DNA of 64,000 nt, taken from contig NZ_ARQE01000002.1 in NCBI RefSeq assembly GCF_000382705.1, positions 186,001-250,000 on the forward strand, given 5' to 3'. The stretch is from Aureimonas ureilytica DSM 18598 = NBRC 106430 (GTDB lineage Bacteria > Pseudomonadota > Alphaproteobacteria > Rhizobiales > Rhizobiaceae). This document shows positions 26,804 through 36,849 of this stretch, one piece after another (position 1 is the stretch's first letter; each line of letters begins with the position of its first letter). The position numbers and the translations under genes were made by a program. The notes beneath the pieces were generated by a model, which made no database searches, was not told where the DNA came from, and saw nothing but the letters and a program-made list of their open reading frames with translations.

Positions 26804-27757
26804 ATGTCAGCGCCCTCGCCCACTCCGCTCGCCCGTCGGCACCTTCTCGGCATCGCCGGATTGTCGCTGCCCGATATCCATCAGCTCATGGACCTCGCGG
26901 AAAGCGAGATCGCGGTGAGTCTGGGTCGGGACAAGAAGAAGTCCGCCCTTCGGGGGCGGACGCAGATCAACCTCTTCTTCGAAGCCTCGACGCGCACGCA
27001 GGCGTCCTTCGAACTCGCCGGCAAGCGGCTCGGCGCCGACGTGATGAACATGTCGGTGGCGAACTCGTCGGTGAAGAAGGGCGAAACGCTGATCGACACG
27101 GCGATGACGCTGAACGCGATGCGCCCCGATCTTCTCGTCGTGCGCCATCACGCCGCCGGCGCCGTCGCGCTTCTGGCGCAGAAGGTCGGCTGTTCGGTCG
27201 TGAATGCCGGCGACGGCGCGCACGAACACCCGACCCAGGCGCTGCTCGACGCGCTCACCATCCGCCGCCACAAGGGCCGCGTCGCCCGGCTCGTCGTCGC
27301 CATCTGCGGCGACGTCCTGCACAGCCGCGTGGCGCGCTCCAACATTCTCCTTCTCAACGCGCTCGGCGCCGACGTCCGGGTCGTCGCGCCCTCGACGCTC
27401 CTGCCGTCGGGCATCGAGGACATGGGCGTCACGGTCTATCGCAACATGGAAGACGGGTTGCGCAACGCCGACGTCGTCATGATGCTGCGCCTCCAGCGCG
27501 AGCGCATGGAAGGCTCCTTCGTCCCCTCGGTGCGCGAATATTTCCGCTTCTTCGGCCTCGACGGGCAGAAGCTCTCGCGCGCCAAGCCGGACGCCTTGGT
27601 GATGCATCCCGGCCCGATGAATCGCGGCGTCGAGATCGCCTCCGACATCGCGGACGGGCCGCAGAGCGTGATCGAGGAACAGGTGGAAATGGGCGTCGCG
27701 GTGCGCATGGCCGTCATGGAATGGCTGGTCGGCGACCATTCCGGGGAGCACGCGTGA
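26804..27757 (+). CDS. pyrB: Aspartate carbamoyltransferase catalytic subunit
   Basis: This 317-residue enzyme joins carbamoyl phosphate and aspartate, the committed step of pyrimidine synthesis. The carbamoyl-phosphate loop is [20 protein letters not shown]. The second-domain aspartate-binding residues are in [24 protein letters not shown] lies near the C-terminus. No regulatory pyrI gene is nearby. The following pyrC-like gene overlaps by one base (TGATG). This matches the pyrB-pyrC' arrangement of proteobacteria in which the catalytic trimers are held together by an inactive dihydroorotase-like partner. Confidence 0.96.
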   Translation: MSAPSPTPLARRHLLGIAGLSLPDIHQLMDLAESEIAVSLGRDKKKSALRGRTQINLFFEASTRTQASFELAGKRLGADVMNMSVANSSVKKGETLIDTAMTLNAMRPDLLVVRHHAAGAVALLAQKVGCSVVNAGDGAHEHPTQALLDALTIRRHKGRVARLVVAICGDVLHSRVARSNILLLNALGADVRVVAPSTLLPSGIEDMGVTVYRNMEDGLRNADVVMMLRLQRERMEGSFVPSVREYFRFFGLDGQKLSRAKPDALVMHPGPMNRGVEIASDIADGPQSVIEEQVEMGVAVRMAVMEWLVGDHSGEHA

Positions 27758-29070
27758 TGACCAGCAGCACCCGCCCCCTCGTCGTCGCCAATGCCCGCAT
27801 TCTCGACCCCTCGCGCAGGCTGGACGAGGTCGGAACTCTCGTCGTCCAGGACGGGATCATCGCCGCCGCCGGAGCCGACGCGCAGAACCAGGGCGCGGCC
27901 GAAAGCGCGGAGGTGATCGACGCGCGCGGGCTTCTCCTGATTCCCGGGCTCGTCGACGCGCGGGTCTTCATGGGCGAGCCCGGCGGCGAGCATCGCGAGA
28001 CGATCCGCTCCGTGTCACGCGCCGCCGCGGCCGGCGGCGTGACCTCGATCCTTACCATGCCCGACACCGATCCGGTGATCGACGACGTGGCGCTGGCGCA
28101 GTTCGTGACGCGCACGGCGCGCGAAACGGCCATCGTCAACGTCTTCCCTTCGGCGGCCCTGACGAAGGGTCTGAAGGGCAAGGAGATGACCGAGATCGGC
28201 CTTCTCGCTCAGGCCGGCGTTCCCGCCTTTACGGAAGGGCGCCACACACTGCGCGATCCGGCGCTGATCCGCCGCATCATGACCTATGCGCGCGATTTCG
28301 ACGCGCTCTTCATGCACGAGACGCAGGATGCCGAGCTCGTCGGCGCCGGCGTCATGAACGAAGGGCTCCTCGCCTCCTGGCTCGGCCTGCCCGGCATTCC
28401 GCGCGAGGCGGAGATCATTCCGCTGGAGCGCGATCTGCGGCTCGCCGCCCTCACCCGCTGCCGCTATCATGCGGCCAAGCTCTCCACCGCCGCCTCGCTG
28501 GATGTCGTGCGGCGCGCCAAGCGCGAGCGAGCGCCCATCTCCGCCGGCGTCTCGATCAACCATCTGTCGCTGAACGAGAACGACATCGGTGAATATCGCA
28601 CCTTCTTCCGCCTTTCGCCGCCGCTGCGCTCCGAGGACGACCGGCAGGCGATGATAGAGGGCATCGCGGACGGCACGCTCGACATCATCGTGTCCTCGCA
28701 CGATCCGCAGGATGCCGACGGCAAGCGTCGTCCCTTCGCCGAGGCCGAAGCCGGCTCGATCGGTCTCGAAACCCTCCTCTCGGCCTCGCTGCGCCTCCAT
28801 CACTCCGACCGCGTGCCGCTGATGCGCCTGATCGAATGCCTGACGAGCGCGCCGGCCAAGCTTCTGAAGCTCGACCGGGGCACGTTGCAGCCCGGCCGGC
28901 CGGCCGATTTCGCGCTGGTGGATCTCGACGCGCCCTATGTGTTCGGCAAGAGTCGCATCCGCTCCCGCTCCAAGAACTCCGCCTTCGAGAATGCCCGCTT
29001 CCAGGGCGAAGTCGTGCGCACGGTGGTCGCCGGGCGGACCGTGTTCGATCATGCCAACGGAACGCTCTGA
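27757..29070 (+). CDS. pyrC': Dihydroorotase-like protein PyrC', probably non-catalytic partner of PyrB
   Basis: This 437-residue protein has the class I dihydroorotase fold, but most metal ligands are gone. Where active enzymes have DxHxH it has DARVF. Where they have QHVST it has AKLST, and where they have TDHAPH it has SSHDPQ. The FTDDG carboxylate region reads FTEGR. Only the His of FMHETQD appears kept. The backbone motifs (GGVTSILTMPDTDPVID, TKGLKGKEMTEIGLL, LRSEDDRQAMIEGI) are intact, so the fold should survive. Pseudo-dihydroorotases of this kind, as in Pseudomonas, assemble with PyrB and have no activity. If so, a true pyrC lies elsewhere. The start overlaps the pyrB stop, with GGGGAG upstream. 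Confidence 0.88.
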   Translation: MTSSTRPLVVANARILDPSRRLDEVGTLVVQDGIIAAAGADAQNQGAAESAEVIDARGLLLIPGLVDARVFMGEPGGEHRETIRSVSRAAAAGGVTSILTMPDTDPVIDDVALAQFVTRTARETAIVNVFPSAALTKGLKGKEMTEIGLLAQAGVPAFTEGRHTLRDPALIRRIMTYARDFDALFMHETQDAELVGAGVMNEGLLASWLGLPGIPREAEIIPLERDLRLAALTRCRYHAAKLSTAASLDVVRRAKRERAPISAGVSINHLSLNENDIGEYRTFFRLSPPLRSEDDRQAMIEGIADGTLDIIVSSHDPQDADGKRRPFAEAEAGSIGLETLLSASLRLHHSDRVPLMRLIECLTSAPAKLLKLDRGTLQPGRPADFALVDLDAPYVFGKSRIRSRSKNSAFENARFQGEVVRTVVAGRTVFDHANGTL

Positions 29071-29079
29071 GGACTTGCC

Positions 29080-29685
29080 ATGACCTGGACCGATAGCGAT
29101 CCGACCGCCGTTCTCGTGTTTCTCGCGTTCGGCTATCTCTGCGGCACGATCGCCTTCGGCCTGATCCTGACGAAGCTGTTCGGCCTCGGCGATTTGCGGT
29201 CGATCGGCTCGGGCAATATCGGCGCGACCAACGTCCTGCGCACCGGCAACAAGAAGGCCGCCGCGATGACGCTGGCGGGCGACCTCCTCAAGGCCACGAT
29301 CCCGATTCTGATCGCGTGGCGCTGGGGTGCGCCGGCGGCGGCGGCGGCAGGCTTCGGCGCCTTTCTCGGCCATCTCTTTCCGGTCTGGCTCGGCTTTCGC
29401 GGCGGCAAGGGCGTCGCGACCTATATCGGCGTGCTGCTGGGCTTCGCGCCGGTCGGCGTGCTCGTCTTCGCGGCGGTCTGGCTCGGCATGGCCAAGCTCT
29501 TCCGCTATTCCTCGCTCGCGGCGCTGACCGCGACTCTGGTGGTTCCGATCGCCTATCTTCTGCTGGGCAACCAGATGGCCGCGGCGCTGACCGCCGCGCT
29601 GACCGTGCTCGTCTATCTCAAGCACATCCCGAACATCCGCCGTCTCCTGAACGGGACGGAAGGCCGGATCGGGTCCAAGGGGTGA
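29080..29685 (+). CDS. plsY: Acyl-phosphate:glycerol-3-phosphate acyltransferase
   Basis: This 201-residue inner-membrane enzyme moves an acyl group from acyl phosphate to glycerol 3-phosphate, starting phospholipid synthesis. Several hydrophobic segments are visible, and all three family motifs: [16 protein letters not shown], the glycine-rich [10 protein letters not shown] after HLFPVWL, and [16 protein letters not shown] near the C-terminus. The stop overlaps the dprA GTG. It begins 10 bp after pyrC'. Confidence 0.96.
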   Translation: MTWTDSDPTAVLVFLAFGYLCGTIAFGLILTKLFGLGDLRSIGSGNIGATNVLRTGNKKAAAMTLAGDLLKATIPILIAWRWGAPAAAAAGFGAFLGHLFPVWLGFRGGKGVATYIGVLLGFAPVGVLVFAAVWLGMAKLFRYSSLAALTATLVVPIAYLLLGNQMAAALTAALTVLVYLKHIPNIRRLLNGTEGRIGSKG

Positions 29686-30812
29686 GCGTCTCGCCGGGAG
29701 AGCGCATTCCGCTTTCCGGCGCCGAGCGCCTCGCGCGGCTCCGGCTGATCCGCAGCGAGAATGTCGGGCCCGCGACCTTCCATGCCCTGCTGAAGCGGTT
29801 CGGAACGGCGTCCGACGCACTTCTCCATCTTCCCTATCTGGCTGCCAAGGGCGGAACGCGCCGCCGCATCACGATCTGCCCGAGCGAAGCGGCCGAAGCC
29901 GAACTGACGCGCCTCGAGCGCTTCGGCGCACGGCTCCTCTGCCACGACGAGCCCGGCTACCCGCAGGCGCTGCGCGCGGCAGACGGCGCGCCGCCGCTCC
30001 TTTCCGTCATGGGCGAGCCGGCTTGCCTGACGAAGCCGGGCGTCGCCATCGTCGGCTCGCGCAACGCCTCGGCCGCCGGCCATCGCCTCACGCGCATGTT
30101 CGCGGGCGAACTCGGAGCCGCCGGCTATGTCGTGGTGTCGGGCCTCGCGCGCGGGATCGACACGGCGGCGCACGAGGCAGCGCTCGGCAGCGGCACGGTC
30201 GGCGTCTTCGCGGGCGGCCTCGACCGGCCCTATCCGCCGCAGAACAAGCCGCTGATGCGCCGGATCGTCGACGAGGGCGGATGCCTCGTCACCGAAATGC
30301 CCTTCGGCTGGGAGCCGCGCGCCGTGGATTTCCCGCGCCGCAACCGCATCGTCGTCGGCCTGTCGCTCGCCGTGCTCGTGGTCGAGGCTTCCTTGCGCTC
30401 GGGCTCGCTCATCAGCGCGCGGCTCGGAGGCGAACTCGGGCGCCTCGTCTTCGCGGTGCCGGGCTCGCCGCTGGAAGCTCGTTCTGCCGGCACCAATGCC
30501 CTCCTGAAGGACGGCGCGCATCTCGCCACCGAAACCGCCGATCTGATCCAGGCGCTCGACCCGATGGCGCATCGCCCCCGCTCGGCTGCGGCATCGGCGG
30601 CCGACCTGCCGGTGTTGGAGATGGATCGGGAGGCGGATGCGGGCGAGCGCGAGCGCATCATCCGCGCGCTCGGCGTTGCGCCCGTCTCGATCGAGGATGT
30701 GGCGGCCCATAGCGGGGTCGAGCCCTCGGCGGTGCATCTGACGCTTCTGGAACTGGAATTGGCCGGCCGCTTGGAACGCCAGCCCGGCGGGCGCGTCTTG
30801 CTTCTGCCTTGA
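29682..30812 (+). CDS. dprA: DNA-processing protein DprA
   Basis: This 376-residue protein loads RecA onto incoming single-stranded DNA during transformation; it is widespread even where competence is unproven. An N-terminal helical part ([24 protein letters not shown]) precedes the Rossmann-like fold ([53 protein letters not shown]). A C-terminal winged helix follows ([19 protein letters not shown]). The GTG at 29682 overlaps the plsY stop (GTGA) and fits the family start; the frame is open further upstream inside plsY but that is shadow. Confidence 0.94.
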   Translation: MSVSPGERIPLSGAERLARLRLIRSENVGPATFHALLKRFGTASDALLHLPYLAAKGGTRRRITICPSEAAEAELTRLERFGARLLCHDEPGYPQALRAADGAPPLLSVMGEPACLTKPGVAIVGSRNASAAGHRLTRMFAGELGAAGYVVVSGLARGIDTAAHEAALGSGTVGVFAGGLDRPYPPQNKPLMRRIVDEGGCLVTEMPFGWEPRAVDFPRRNRIVVGLSLAVLVVEASLRSGSLISARLGGELGRLVFAVPGSPLEARSAGTNALLKDGAHLATETADLIQALDPMAHRPRSAAASAADLPVLEMDREADAGERERIIRALGVAPVSIEDVAAHSGVEPSAVHLTLLELELAGRLERQPGGRVLLLP

Positions 30813-30927
30813 TCGATTCCGCCCTGTTGCAAGGGACGGGTTGACCCACGCGCCTCGGCTGTCCATGTGAACGAAGCGATATTCCGGCGCGTCGGCAGCG
30901 ATCGACCGCCTATTCCGGGACGTGCAA

Positions 30928-33669
30928 ATGGAAGTGGTCATCGTCGAATCGCCCGCCAAAGCGAAGACGATCAACAAGTATCTCGGCAGCAACTATACGG
31001 TGCTCGCCTCCTTCGGTCACGTTCGGGATCTCCCGGCGAAGGACGGCTCCGTGCGTCCCGACGATGACTTTTCCATGGACTGGGAAGTCGACAAGCCGTC
31101 CCAGAAGCGCCTCAGCGACATCGCCGCCGCCCTGAAGAACGCCGACGCCCTGATCCTGGCGACCGACCCGGATCGCGAGGGCGAGGCGATTTCCTGGCAT
31201 GTTCTGGAGGTTCTCAGGCAGAAGAAGGTGCTGAAGGACAAGCCCGTCAGCCGCGTCGTCTTCAACGCCATCACCAAGAAGGCCGTGCTCGACGCGATGG
31301 CCAATCCGCGCGAGATCGACGTGCCGCTGGTGGACGCCTATCTGGCGCGCCGCGCGCTCGACTATCTCGTCGGCTTCACGCTCTCCCCCGTTCTCTGGCG
31401 CAAGCTGCCGGGCGCGCGCTCGGCCGGTCGCGTCCAGTCCGTCGCGTTGCGCCTCGTGTGTGATCGCGAAGGCGAGATCGAGCGCTTCAAGACCGAGGAA
31501 TATTGGCAGATCGCCGCCAAGCTTGCGACGCCGCGCGGCGAGGATTTCGAGGCGCGTCTGACGAGCTTCGAAGGCGAGCGGCTCCAGCGCCTGTCGATCA
31601 ACAACGAGACGCGCGCCTTCGCCATTCGCGACATGCTGAACGGCGCTTCGTTCCGCGCCGTCAGCGTCGAGGCCAAGCCCACCAAGCGCAATCCCTCGCC
31701 GCCCTTCACGACCTCCAGCCTGCAGCAGGCGGCGTCCGCCAAGCTCGGCTTCGGCGCTTCGCGCACGATGCAGATCGCGCAGCGTCTCTACGAGGGCATG
31801 GATATCGGCGGCGAGACGGTCGGTCTCATCACCTATATGCGTACCGACGGCGTTCAGATGGCCCCGGAAGCCATCGACGCCGCGCGCGCCGCGATCGGCG
31901 AGACCTTCGGTGCGCGCTACGTGCCGGAGAAGCCCCGCGTCTATTCCACCAAGGCCAAGAACGCGCAGGAAGCCCACGAGGCCATCCGCCCGACGAGCTT
32001 CATGCGCCATCCGAAGGACATGGAGCGCTTTCTCGACAAGGATCAGGCCCGGCTCTACGATCTGATCTGGAAGCGCGCCATCGCCAGCCAGATGGCATCG
32101 GCCGAGATCGAGCGCACGACGGTCGAGATATCAGCCGAAAACGGGCCACAGAAAGCGCAGCTTCGTGCCACGGGCTCGGTGATCCGCTTCGAGGGCTTTA
32201 TCGGCGCCTATCAGGACCACCGGGACGATTCCAAGACGCCGGCCGAGCAGGAGGCGGAGGAAGACGATTCCGCCCGCCTGCCCGAGATCAAGGCGCAGGA
32301 CGGGCTGAAGAAGCTCGCTGTCAATCCGACCCAGCATTTCACCGAACCGCCGCCGCGCTTCTCGGAAGCCTCGCTGATCAAGCGCATGGAAGAGCTCGGC
32401 ATCGGTCGCCCGTCGACCTATGCCGCGACGCTCCAGACGCTGCAGGACCGCGAATATATCGTGCAGGACAAGCGCAAGCTCCTACCCGACTCCAAGGGTC
32501 GCCTCGTCACGGCCTTCCTGCACAATTTCTTCGAGAAATATGTCGAGTACGATTTCACGGCCGATCTCGAAGGCCAGCTCGACCGCATCTCGGCAGGTGA
32601 GCTGTCCTGGAAGGACGTGCTGCGGGAGTTCTGGAAGGACTTCTCCGCCCAGGTTGACGGCACGAAGGAACTGCGCGTCACCGACGTTCTCGACGCGCTG
32701 AACGAGGAATTGGCGCCGCTGGTCTTCCCGGATCGCGGCGACGGCACCGATCCGCGCGCCTGCCCGCGCTGCGGCCAGGGCAAGCTCAGCCTCAAGCTCG
32801 GCAAGTTCGGCGCCTTCGTCGGCTGCTCGAACTATCCGGACTGCGGCTTCACGCGCCAGCTCGGCTCCAATCTCTCGGCCGAGGCCGTGGATGGCGACGG
32901 CGGCTTGAACGAGCCGAAGGATCTCGGCAGCGATCCCGACACGGGCGAGCCGATCACGCTGCGTTCGGGCCGCTTCGGCCCCTATGTCCAGCGCGGCGAC
33001 GGCAAGGAAGCCAAGCGCTCCTCCCTGCCGAAGGGCTGGCAGGTGGCAGAGATCGATTTCGAGAAGGCGCGAAAGCTGCTCGGCCTTCCGCGCGAAGTGG
33101 GGCTTCACCCCGAGAGCGGCAAGCCGATCCTGGCGGGCCTCGGCCGCTATGGCCCCTTCCTCCAGCATGACGGCGGCTACGCCAATCTGGAGACGATCGA
33201 CGACGTGTTCGAGATCGGCCTCAACCGGGCCGTGACCGTCATCGCGGAGAAGAAGGAAAAGGGTCCGCGCGCCCGCTCGACGCCCGCCGCGCTCGCGACG
33301 CTCGGCGAGCACCCCGATTTCGGCGGCGAGATCACCGTTCGCGAAGGGCGCTTCGGTCCGTACGTGAATGTCGGCAAGATCAACGCGACGCTGCCGAAAT
33401 CCAAGGACCCGGCCTCGGTGACGCTGGAAGAAGCCATCCAGCTTCTGAACGAGCGCGCCGAGAAGTCCGGCAAGGCCCCCAAGAAGGCCGCGCCGAAGAA
33501 GACGGCGGCCAAGAAGAAGACGGACGATGCGGCCGGCGACGGCGCGGAGAAGCCGAAAAAGGCGGCACCGCGCAAGGCCCCCGCGCGCAAGAGTGCGGCG
33601 GCCGCCGAAGCCCCGCCGAAGCCTGCGGCGCCCAAGACCGAACTGATCAAGGCCGCGAAGGCGAAGTAA
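30928..33669 (+). CDS. topA: DNA topoisomerase I (type IA)
   Basis: This 913-residue enzyme relaxes negative supercoils. The Toprim domain starts VVIVESPAKAKTINKYLG and holds ATDPDREGEAISWH. The DNA-cleaving tyrosine is Y303 in LITYMRTDGVQM. One clear C4 zinc ribbon follows (CPRC...GCSNYPDC), then several topoisomerase C-terminal repeats such as LRSGRFGPYVQRGDG, GLGRYGPFLQHDG and REGRFGPYVNVGK. A Lys/Ala-rich tail completes it. The ATG at 30928 is used, with a GTG two codons upstream also possible. rnr starts 8 bp after its stop. Confidence 0.96.
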   Translation: MEVVIVESPAKAKTINKYLGSNYTVLASFGHVRDLPAKDGSVRPDDDFSMDWEVDKPSQKRLSDIAAALKNADALILATDPDREGEAISWHVLEVLRQKKVLKDKPVSRVVFNAITKKAVLDAMANPREIDVPLVDAYLARRALDYLVGFTLSPVLWRKLPGARSAGRVQSVALRLVCDREGEIERFKTEEYWQIAAKLATPRGEDFEARLTSFEGERLQRLSINNETRAFAIRDMLNGASFRAVSVEAKPTKRNPSPPFTTSSLQQAASAKLGFGASRTMQIAQRLYEGMDIGGETVGLITYMRTDGVQMAPEAIDAARAAIGETFGARYVPEKPRVYSTKAKNAQEAHEAIRPTSFMRHPKDMERFLDKDQARLYDLIWKRAIASQMASAEIERTTVEISAENGPQKAQLRATGSVIRFEGFIGAYQDHRDDSKTPAEQEAEEDDSARLPEIKAQDGLKKLAVNPTQHFTEPPPRFSEASLIKRMEELGIGRPSTYAATLQTLQDREYIVQDKRKLLPDSKGRLVTAFLHNFFEKYVEYDFTADLEGQLDRISAGELSWKDVLREFWKDFSAQVDGTKELRVTDVLDALNEELAPLVFPDRGDGTDPRACPRCGQGKLSLKLGKFGAFVGCSNYPDCGFTRQLGSNLSAEAVDGDGGLNEPKDLGSDPDTGEPITLRSGRFGPYVQRGDGKEAKRSSLPKGWQVAEIDFEKARKLLGLPREVGLHPESGKPILAGLGRYGPFLQHDGGYANLETIDDVFEIGLNRAVTVIAEKKEKGPRARSTPAALATLGEHPDFGGEITVREGRFGPYVNVGKINATLPKSKDPASVTLEEAIQLLNERAEKSGKAPKKAAPKKTAAKKKTDDAAGDGAEKPKKAAPRKAPARKSAAAAEAPPKPAAPKTELIKAAKAK

Positions 33670-33677
33670 GGAGTTCC

Positions 33678-35972
33678 ATGGCCAAGCGAGCGATCCCGAC
33701 CACCGACGAACGCTCGCTGAGCCGGGAAGCGGTTCTGCGGTTCATTGCCGACAACCCGCAGCGGGCGACCAAGCGCGACCTCGCCAAGGCTTTCGGCGTG
33801 AAGGGCGCGGCCCGCGTCGCGCTGAAGGACATCATCGCCGACCTCCAGTCCGAAGGGCTGCTCGGCGGCGGTCGCAAGCAATACACGCGGCCCGGCGCAC
33901 CGCCCGCCATCACGGTTCTCGAGATTCGGGACCGCGACGACGAAGGCGGTCTTCTCGCCGATCCCGTGGGCTGGGACGAGACCGATCTCGGCCCCCGGCC
34001 CCGCTTCGCGGTTCGCCAGAAGCGGGACCAGGCCGCGATCGCGGGCATTGGCGACCGCATTCTCGCGCAGCTCGACCACGACGCGCCGGAAGGCCCGGTC
34101 GCCGAGGTGATCCGTGTGCTCGAGCGCAAGACGGCGCGCGCGCTCGGCGTCTTCCGCGCGACCCAAGGGGGCGGCGGCCGCGTCGAGCCCGTGGAGCGGC
34201 GGCAGCTCGAATTCGTCGTCGGCCCCGGCGACACGCGCGGTGCCAAGGACGGCGACCTCGTGGAAGTCGAGCCCTCTTCCCGCGTTCGCTCAGGCCTGCC
34301 GCTTGGCTCCATTGCCGAGGTGATCGGCTCGCTTCACACCGAGAAGGCGATCTCCACCATCGCGCTTCACGCGCATTCGATTCCGCATGTCTTCCCGAAA
34401 TCGGTGCTGGACGAGGCAGAAGCCGCCGGCCCGGCCACGATGCAGGACCGCGAGGACTGGCGCGACCTGCCGCTGGTGACGATCGACCCGCGCGACGCCA
34501 AGGACCACGACGACGCGGTTCACGCCGCGCCGGACGGCGACCCGGCCAATCCCGGCGGCTTCGTCGTCACCGTCGCGATCGCCGACGTCTCCTGGTATGT
34601 CCGGCCGGGTTCGAAGCTCGATGCCGAAGCCCGGCTGCGCGGCAATTCGGTCTATTTCCCCGACCGCGTCGTGCCGATGCTGCCGGAGCGGATCTCCAAC
34701 GATCTCTGCTCGCTGCGCGACGGCGTCGACCGGCCGGCCCTCGCGGTTCGCATGATCTTCGACCGCGACGGCGACAAGCGTTCGCATCGCTTCCATCGCA
34801 TCATGATGCGCAGCCACGCCAAGATCGCCTATCAGGACGCGCAGGGCGCGATCGACGGCGCGGAGGGTCTGGTCGATCCGAAGATCGTCGCGGACGTCCT
34901 GCGCCCGCTCTGGGACGCCTATGCCGTGCTGAAGCGCGGGCGAGACCGGCGCGCGCCGCTCGATCTCGATCTGCCTGAGCGCAAGATCGTGCTCGATGCG
35001 GCCGGCCGGGTGGACCGGGTGATCATCCCCGACCGCCTGGACGCGCACAAGCTCATCGAAGAGTTCATGATCCAGGCCAATGTCGCGGCGGCCGAGGGGC
35101 TGGAACAGAAGGGCCAGGCGCTGATCTACCGCGTCCATGACGCGCCCTCGCTGGCGCGTCTGGAAACGCTGCGCGACTTCCTGCGCACGCTCGACCTGCC
35201 GCTCGCCAAGACCGGGGCGCTGCGCCCCGCGAACTTCAACGGCATTCTCCAGGCCGTGAAGGACACCGACCACGAAAGTCTCGTCAACGAGGTGGTGCTG
35301 CGCTCGCAAAGTCAGGCGATCTATTCGCCCGAGAATATCGGGCATTTCGGCCTGAACCTGATGCGCTATGCGCATTTCACCTCGCCGATCCGCCGCTATG
35401 CCGACCTCATCGTTCATCGCGCGCTGGTGAAGGCGCTGGGTCTGGGCGCCGGCGGTCTCGTCCGCGAGGAAGAAGAGCATCTCGAAGAGATCGCTGAGGC
35501 CATCAGCCAGGCCGAACGGCGCGCCATGGCGGCCGAGCGCGACACGGTGGACCGCCTGATCGCGCATCACCTCGCGGACCGGCTGGGCGAGGAGTTCGAG
35601 GGCAAGATTCAGGGCGTCACGAAGTCCGGTTTGTTCGTCCAGCTGCCGACATTCGGAGCCGACGGCTTCATTCCGATCTCGACACTCGGGGCGGACTATT
35701 ACCATTATGACGAAGTCGGCCATGCGCTCGTCGGCGAACGCTCCAAGCGGGGCTTCCGGCTGGGCGATACGGTCGAGGTGAAGCTCGTCGAGGCCGTGCC
35801 GCTCGCCGGCTCCATGCGCTTCGAGATGCTGTCGGAGCCGAGGGACCTCCCCGCGACGACGGGGTCCTTCCACAAGGCGGCGCGGCGCAGCCATCGGCTG
35901 CATCGCCCGGGCCGTCCGACGAAGGGCTCCGGCAAGGGTCCGAAGGCGGTCGGCCGAGGCAGGAGAAAATGA
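33678..35972 (+). CDS. rnr: Ribonuclease R
   Basis: This 764-residue 3'-5' exoribonuclease degrades structured RNA. An N-terminal winged-helix-like region (TKRDLAKAFGVKGAARVALKD) is followed by cold-shock domains and the RNB catalytic domain, with aspartates in TIDPRDAKDHDDAVHA. A C-terminal S1 domain (GEEFEGKIQGVTKSGLFVQL) and a basic tail (GRPTKGSGKGPKAVGRGRRK) follow. GGAG lies 5-6 nt before the ATG. The stop overlaps the DUF983 start by 4 bp. Confidence 0.96.
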   Translation: MAKRAIPTTDERSLSREAVLRFIADNPQRATKRDLAKAFGVKGAARVALKDIIADLQSEGLLGGGRKQYTRPGAPPAITVLEIRDRDDEGGLLADPVGWDETDLGPRPRFAVRQKRDQAAIAGIGDRILAQLDHDAPEGPVAEVIRVLERKTARALGVFRATQGGGGRVEPVERRQLEFVVGPGDTRGAKDGDLVEVEPSSRVRSGLPLGSIAEVIGSLHTEKAISTIALHAHSIPHVFPKSVLDEAEAAGPATMQDREDWRDLPLVTIDPRDAKDHDDAVHAAPDGDPANPGGFVVTVAIADVSWYVRPGSKLDAEARLRGNSVYFPDRVVPMLPERISNDLCSLRDGVDRPALAVRMIFDRDGDKRSHRFHRIMMRSHAKIAYQDAQGAIDGAEGLVDPKIVADVLRPLWDAYAVLKRGRDRRAPLDLDLPERKIVLDAAGRVDRVIIPDRLDAHKLIEEFMIQANVAAAEGLEQKGQALIYRVHDAPSLARLETLRDFLRTLDLPLAKTGALRPANFNGILQAVKDTDHESLVNEVVLRSQSQAIYSPENIGHFGLNLMRYAHFTSPIRRYADLIVHRALVKALGLGAGGLVREEEEHLEEIAEAISQAERRAMAAERDTVDRLIAHHLADRLGEEFEGKIQGVTKSGLFVQLPTFGADGFIPISTLGADYYHYDEVGHALVGERSKRGFRLGDTVEVKLVEAVPLAGSMRFEMLSEPRDLPATTGSFHKAARRSHRLHRPGRPTKGSGKGPKAVGRGRRK

Positions 35973-36415
35973 TGAGGGCCCTGGATCACCCCCGCGACGC
36001 GACAGAGACGGAGTGGCAGGACGGGGATAGCGCCGCGCCGCGCGACACAATGCGAGCCATGGCGCGTGGCTTTGCGATGAAATGCCCGCATTGCGGCCGG
36101 GGGCGCCTGTTCTCCGGCTATCTGCGCAGCGTCGATCGGTGCGAGAGCTGCGGCGAGACCTTCCACCACCACCGCGCCGACGATCTGCCGCCCTATCTCA
36201 CGATCTTCATCGTCGGCCATCTCGTGGTCGCGCTGTTCATGGGTGTGGAACAGGTGACGGTCCTGCCGCTCTGGGCGCATCTGGCAATCTGGATTCCCGT
36301 CACGATCCTGCTTTCCCTCGCTCTTCTTCGCCCGCTCAAGGGCACCACGATCGGCCTGCAATGGGCGATGCGGATGCACGGGTTCGGCGGTCGCGCGGAG
36401 GAAAGCGACGTCTGA
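35969..36415 (+). CDS. DUF983 zinc-ribbon membrane protein
   Basis: This is a 148-residue protein. After about 30 polar residues comes a C4 zinc ribbon (CPHC at about residues 39-42 and CESC about 21 residues later). Two membrane segments follow (YLTIFIVGHLVVALFMGVEQ; LWAHLAIWIPVTILLSLALL), then LRPLKGTTIGLQWAMRMHGF, the DUF983 signature. The function is unknown; homologues are common in alphaproteobacteria. Translation is probably coupled to rnr through the ATGATGA overlap. Confidence 0.88.
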   Translation: MMRALDHPRDATETEWQDGDSAAPRDTMRAMARGFAMKCPHCGRGRLFSGYLRSVDRCESCGETFHHHRADDLPPYLTIFIVGHLVVALFMGVEQVTVLPLWAHLAIWIPVTILLSLALLRPLKGTTIGLQWAMRMHGFGGRAEESDV

Positions 36416-36439
36416 CACCTCGGCCCTTCGGGCCAGGAC

Positions 36440-36468
36440 CTTGACTTCGGCGCGGCCTTGAGTAGTGT
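36440..36468 (+). promoter_or_regulatory. Probable rpmG promoter
   Basis: Consensus -35 CTTGAC (36440-36445), 17 nt, TAGTGT (36463-36468). It lies just after the DUF983 gene and a short GGCCC-TTC-GGGCC hairpin (36422-36434). The leader would be about 150 nt. Confidence 0.45.
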
Positions 36469-36627
36469 CCGCGACGATAAGGGCAAACGGCTTCGTGGGC
36501 CCTCTCGGCCTGTGCCGCTCGGCGGAACGGGCTCGAACCAATCTAGAATGTCCTGCCTTCCCCGTGCGACGCCTGTCCGGCCCGCCGTCAGACGCAGGGC
36601 CATGTTTCGCCAGGATGGACGCACGCA

Positions 36628-36795
36628 ATGGCCAAGGCTACCACGATCAAGATCAAGCTGCTCAGCACCGCTGACACGGGCTTCTTCTACGTCACCACCA
36701 AGAACAGCCGCACGATGACCGACAAGATGGTCAAGACAAAGTACGATCCGGTCGCGCGCAAGCACGTCGAGTTCCGCGAGACCAAGATCAAGTAA
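36628..36795 (+). CDS. rpmG: 50S ribosomal protein L33
   Basis: This 55-residue ribosomal protein begins [20 protein letters not shown] and ends VEFRETKIK, the standard L33 sequence and length. It has no cysteines at all, so it is the zinc-independent (C-minus) form. AGGA lies upstream and a strong terminator follows 26 bp after the stop. Confidence 0.97.
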   Translation: MAKATTIKIKLLSTADTGFFYVTTKNSRTMTDKMVKTKYDPVARKHVEFRETKIK

Positions 36796-36820
36796 TCTGG
36801 TTTTCGTTCGAACGAATGCG

Positions 36821-36849
36821 AACGCCGCTCCCTCGGGGGCGGCGTTTTT
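36821..36849 (+). terminator. rpmG terminator
   Basis: AACGCCGC pairs with GCGGCGTT, with additional C-G pairs inside, followed by five T residues. A separate 14-bp perfect palindrome, TTCGTTCGAACGAA (36803-36816), lies between the stop codon and this hairpin. Confidence 0.9.

Noticed and set aside
36803-36816. TTCGTTCGAACGAA palindrome after rpmG
   Set aside because: A perfect palindrome, but short and between a stop codon and a terminator; no promoter nearby makes an operator role likely.
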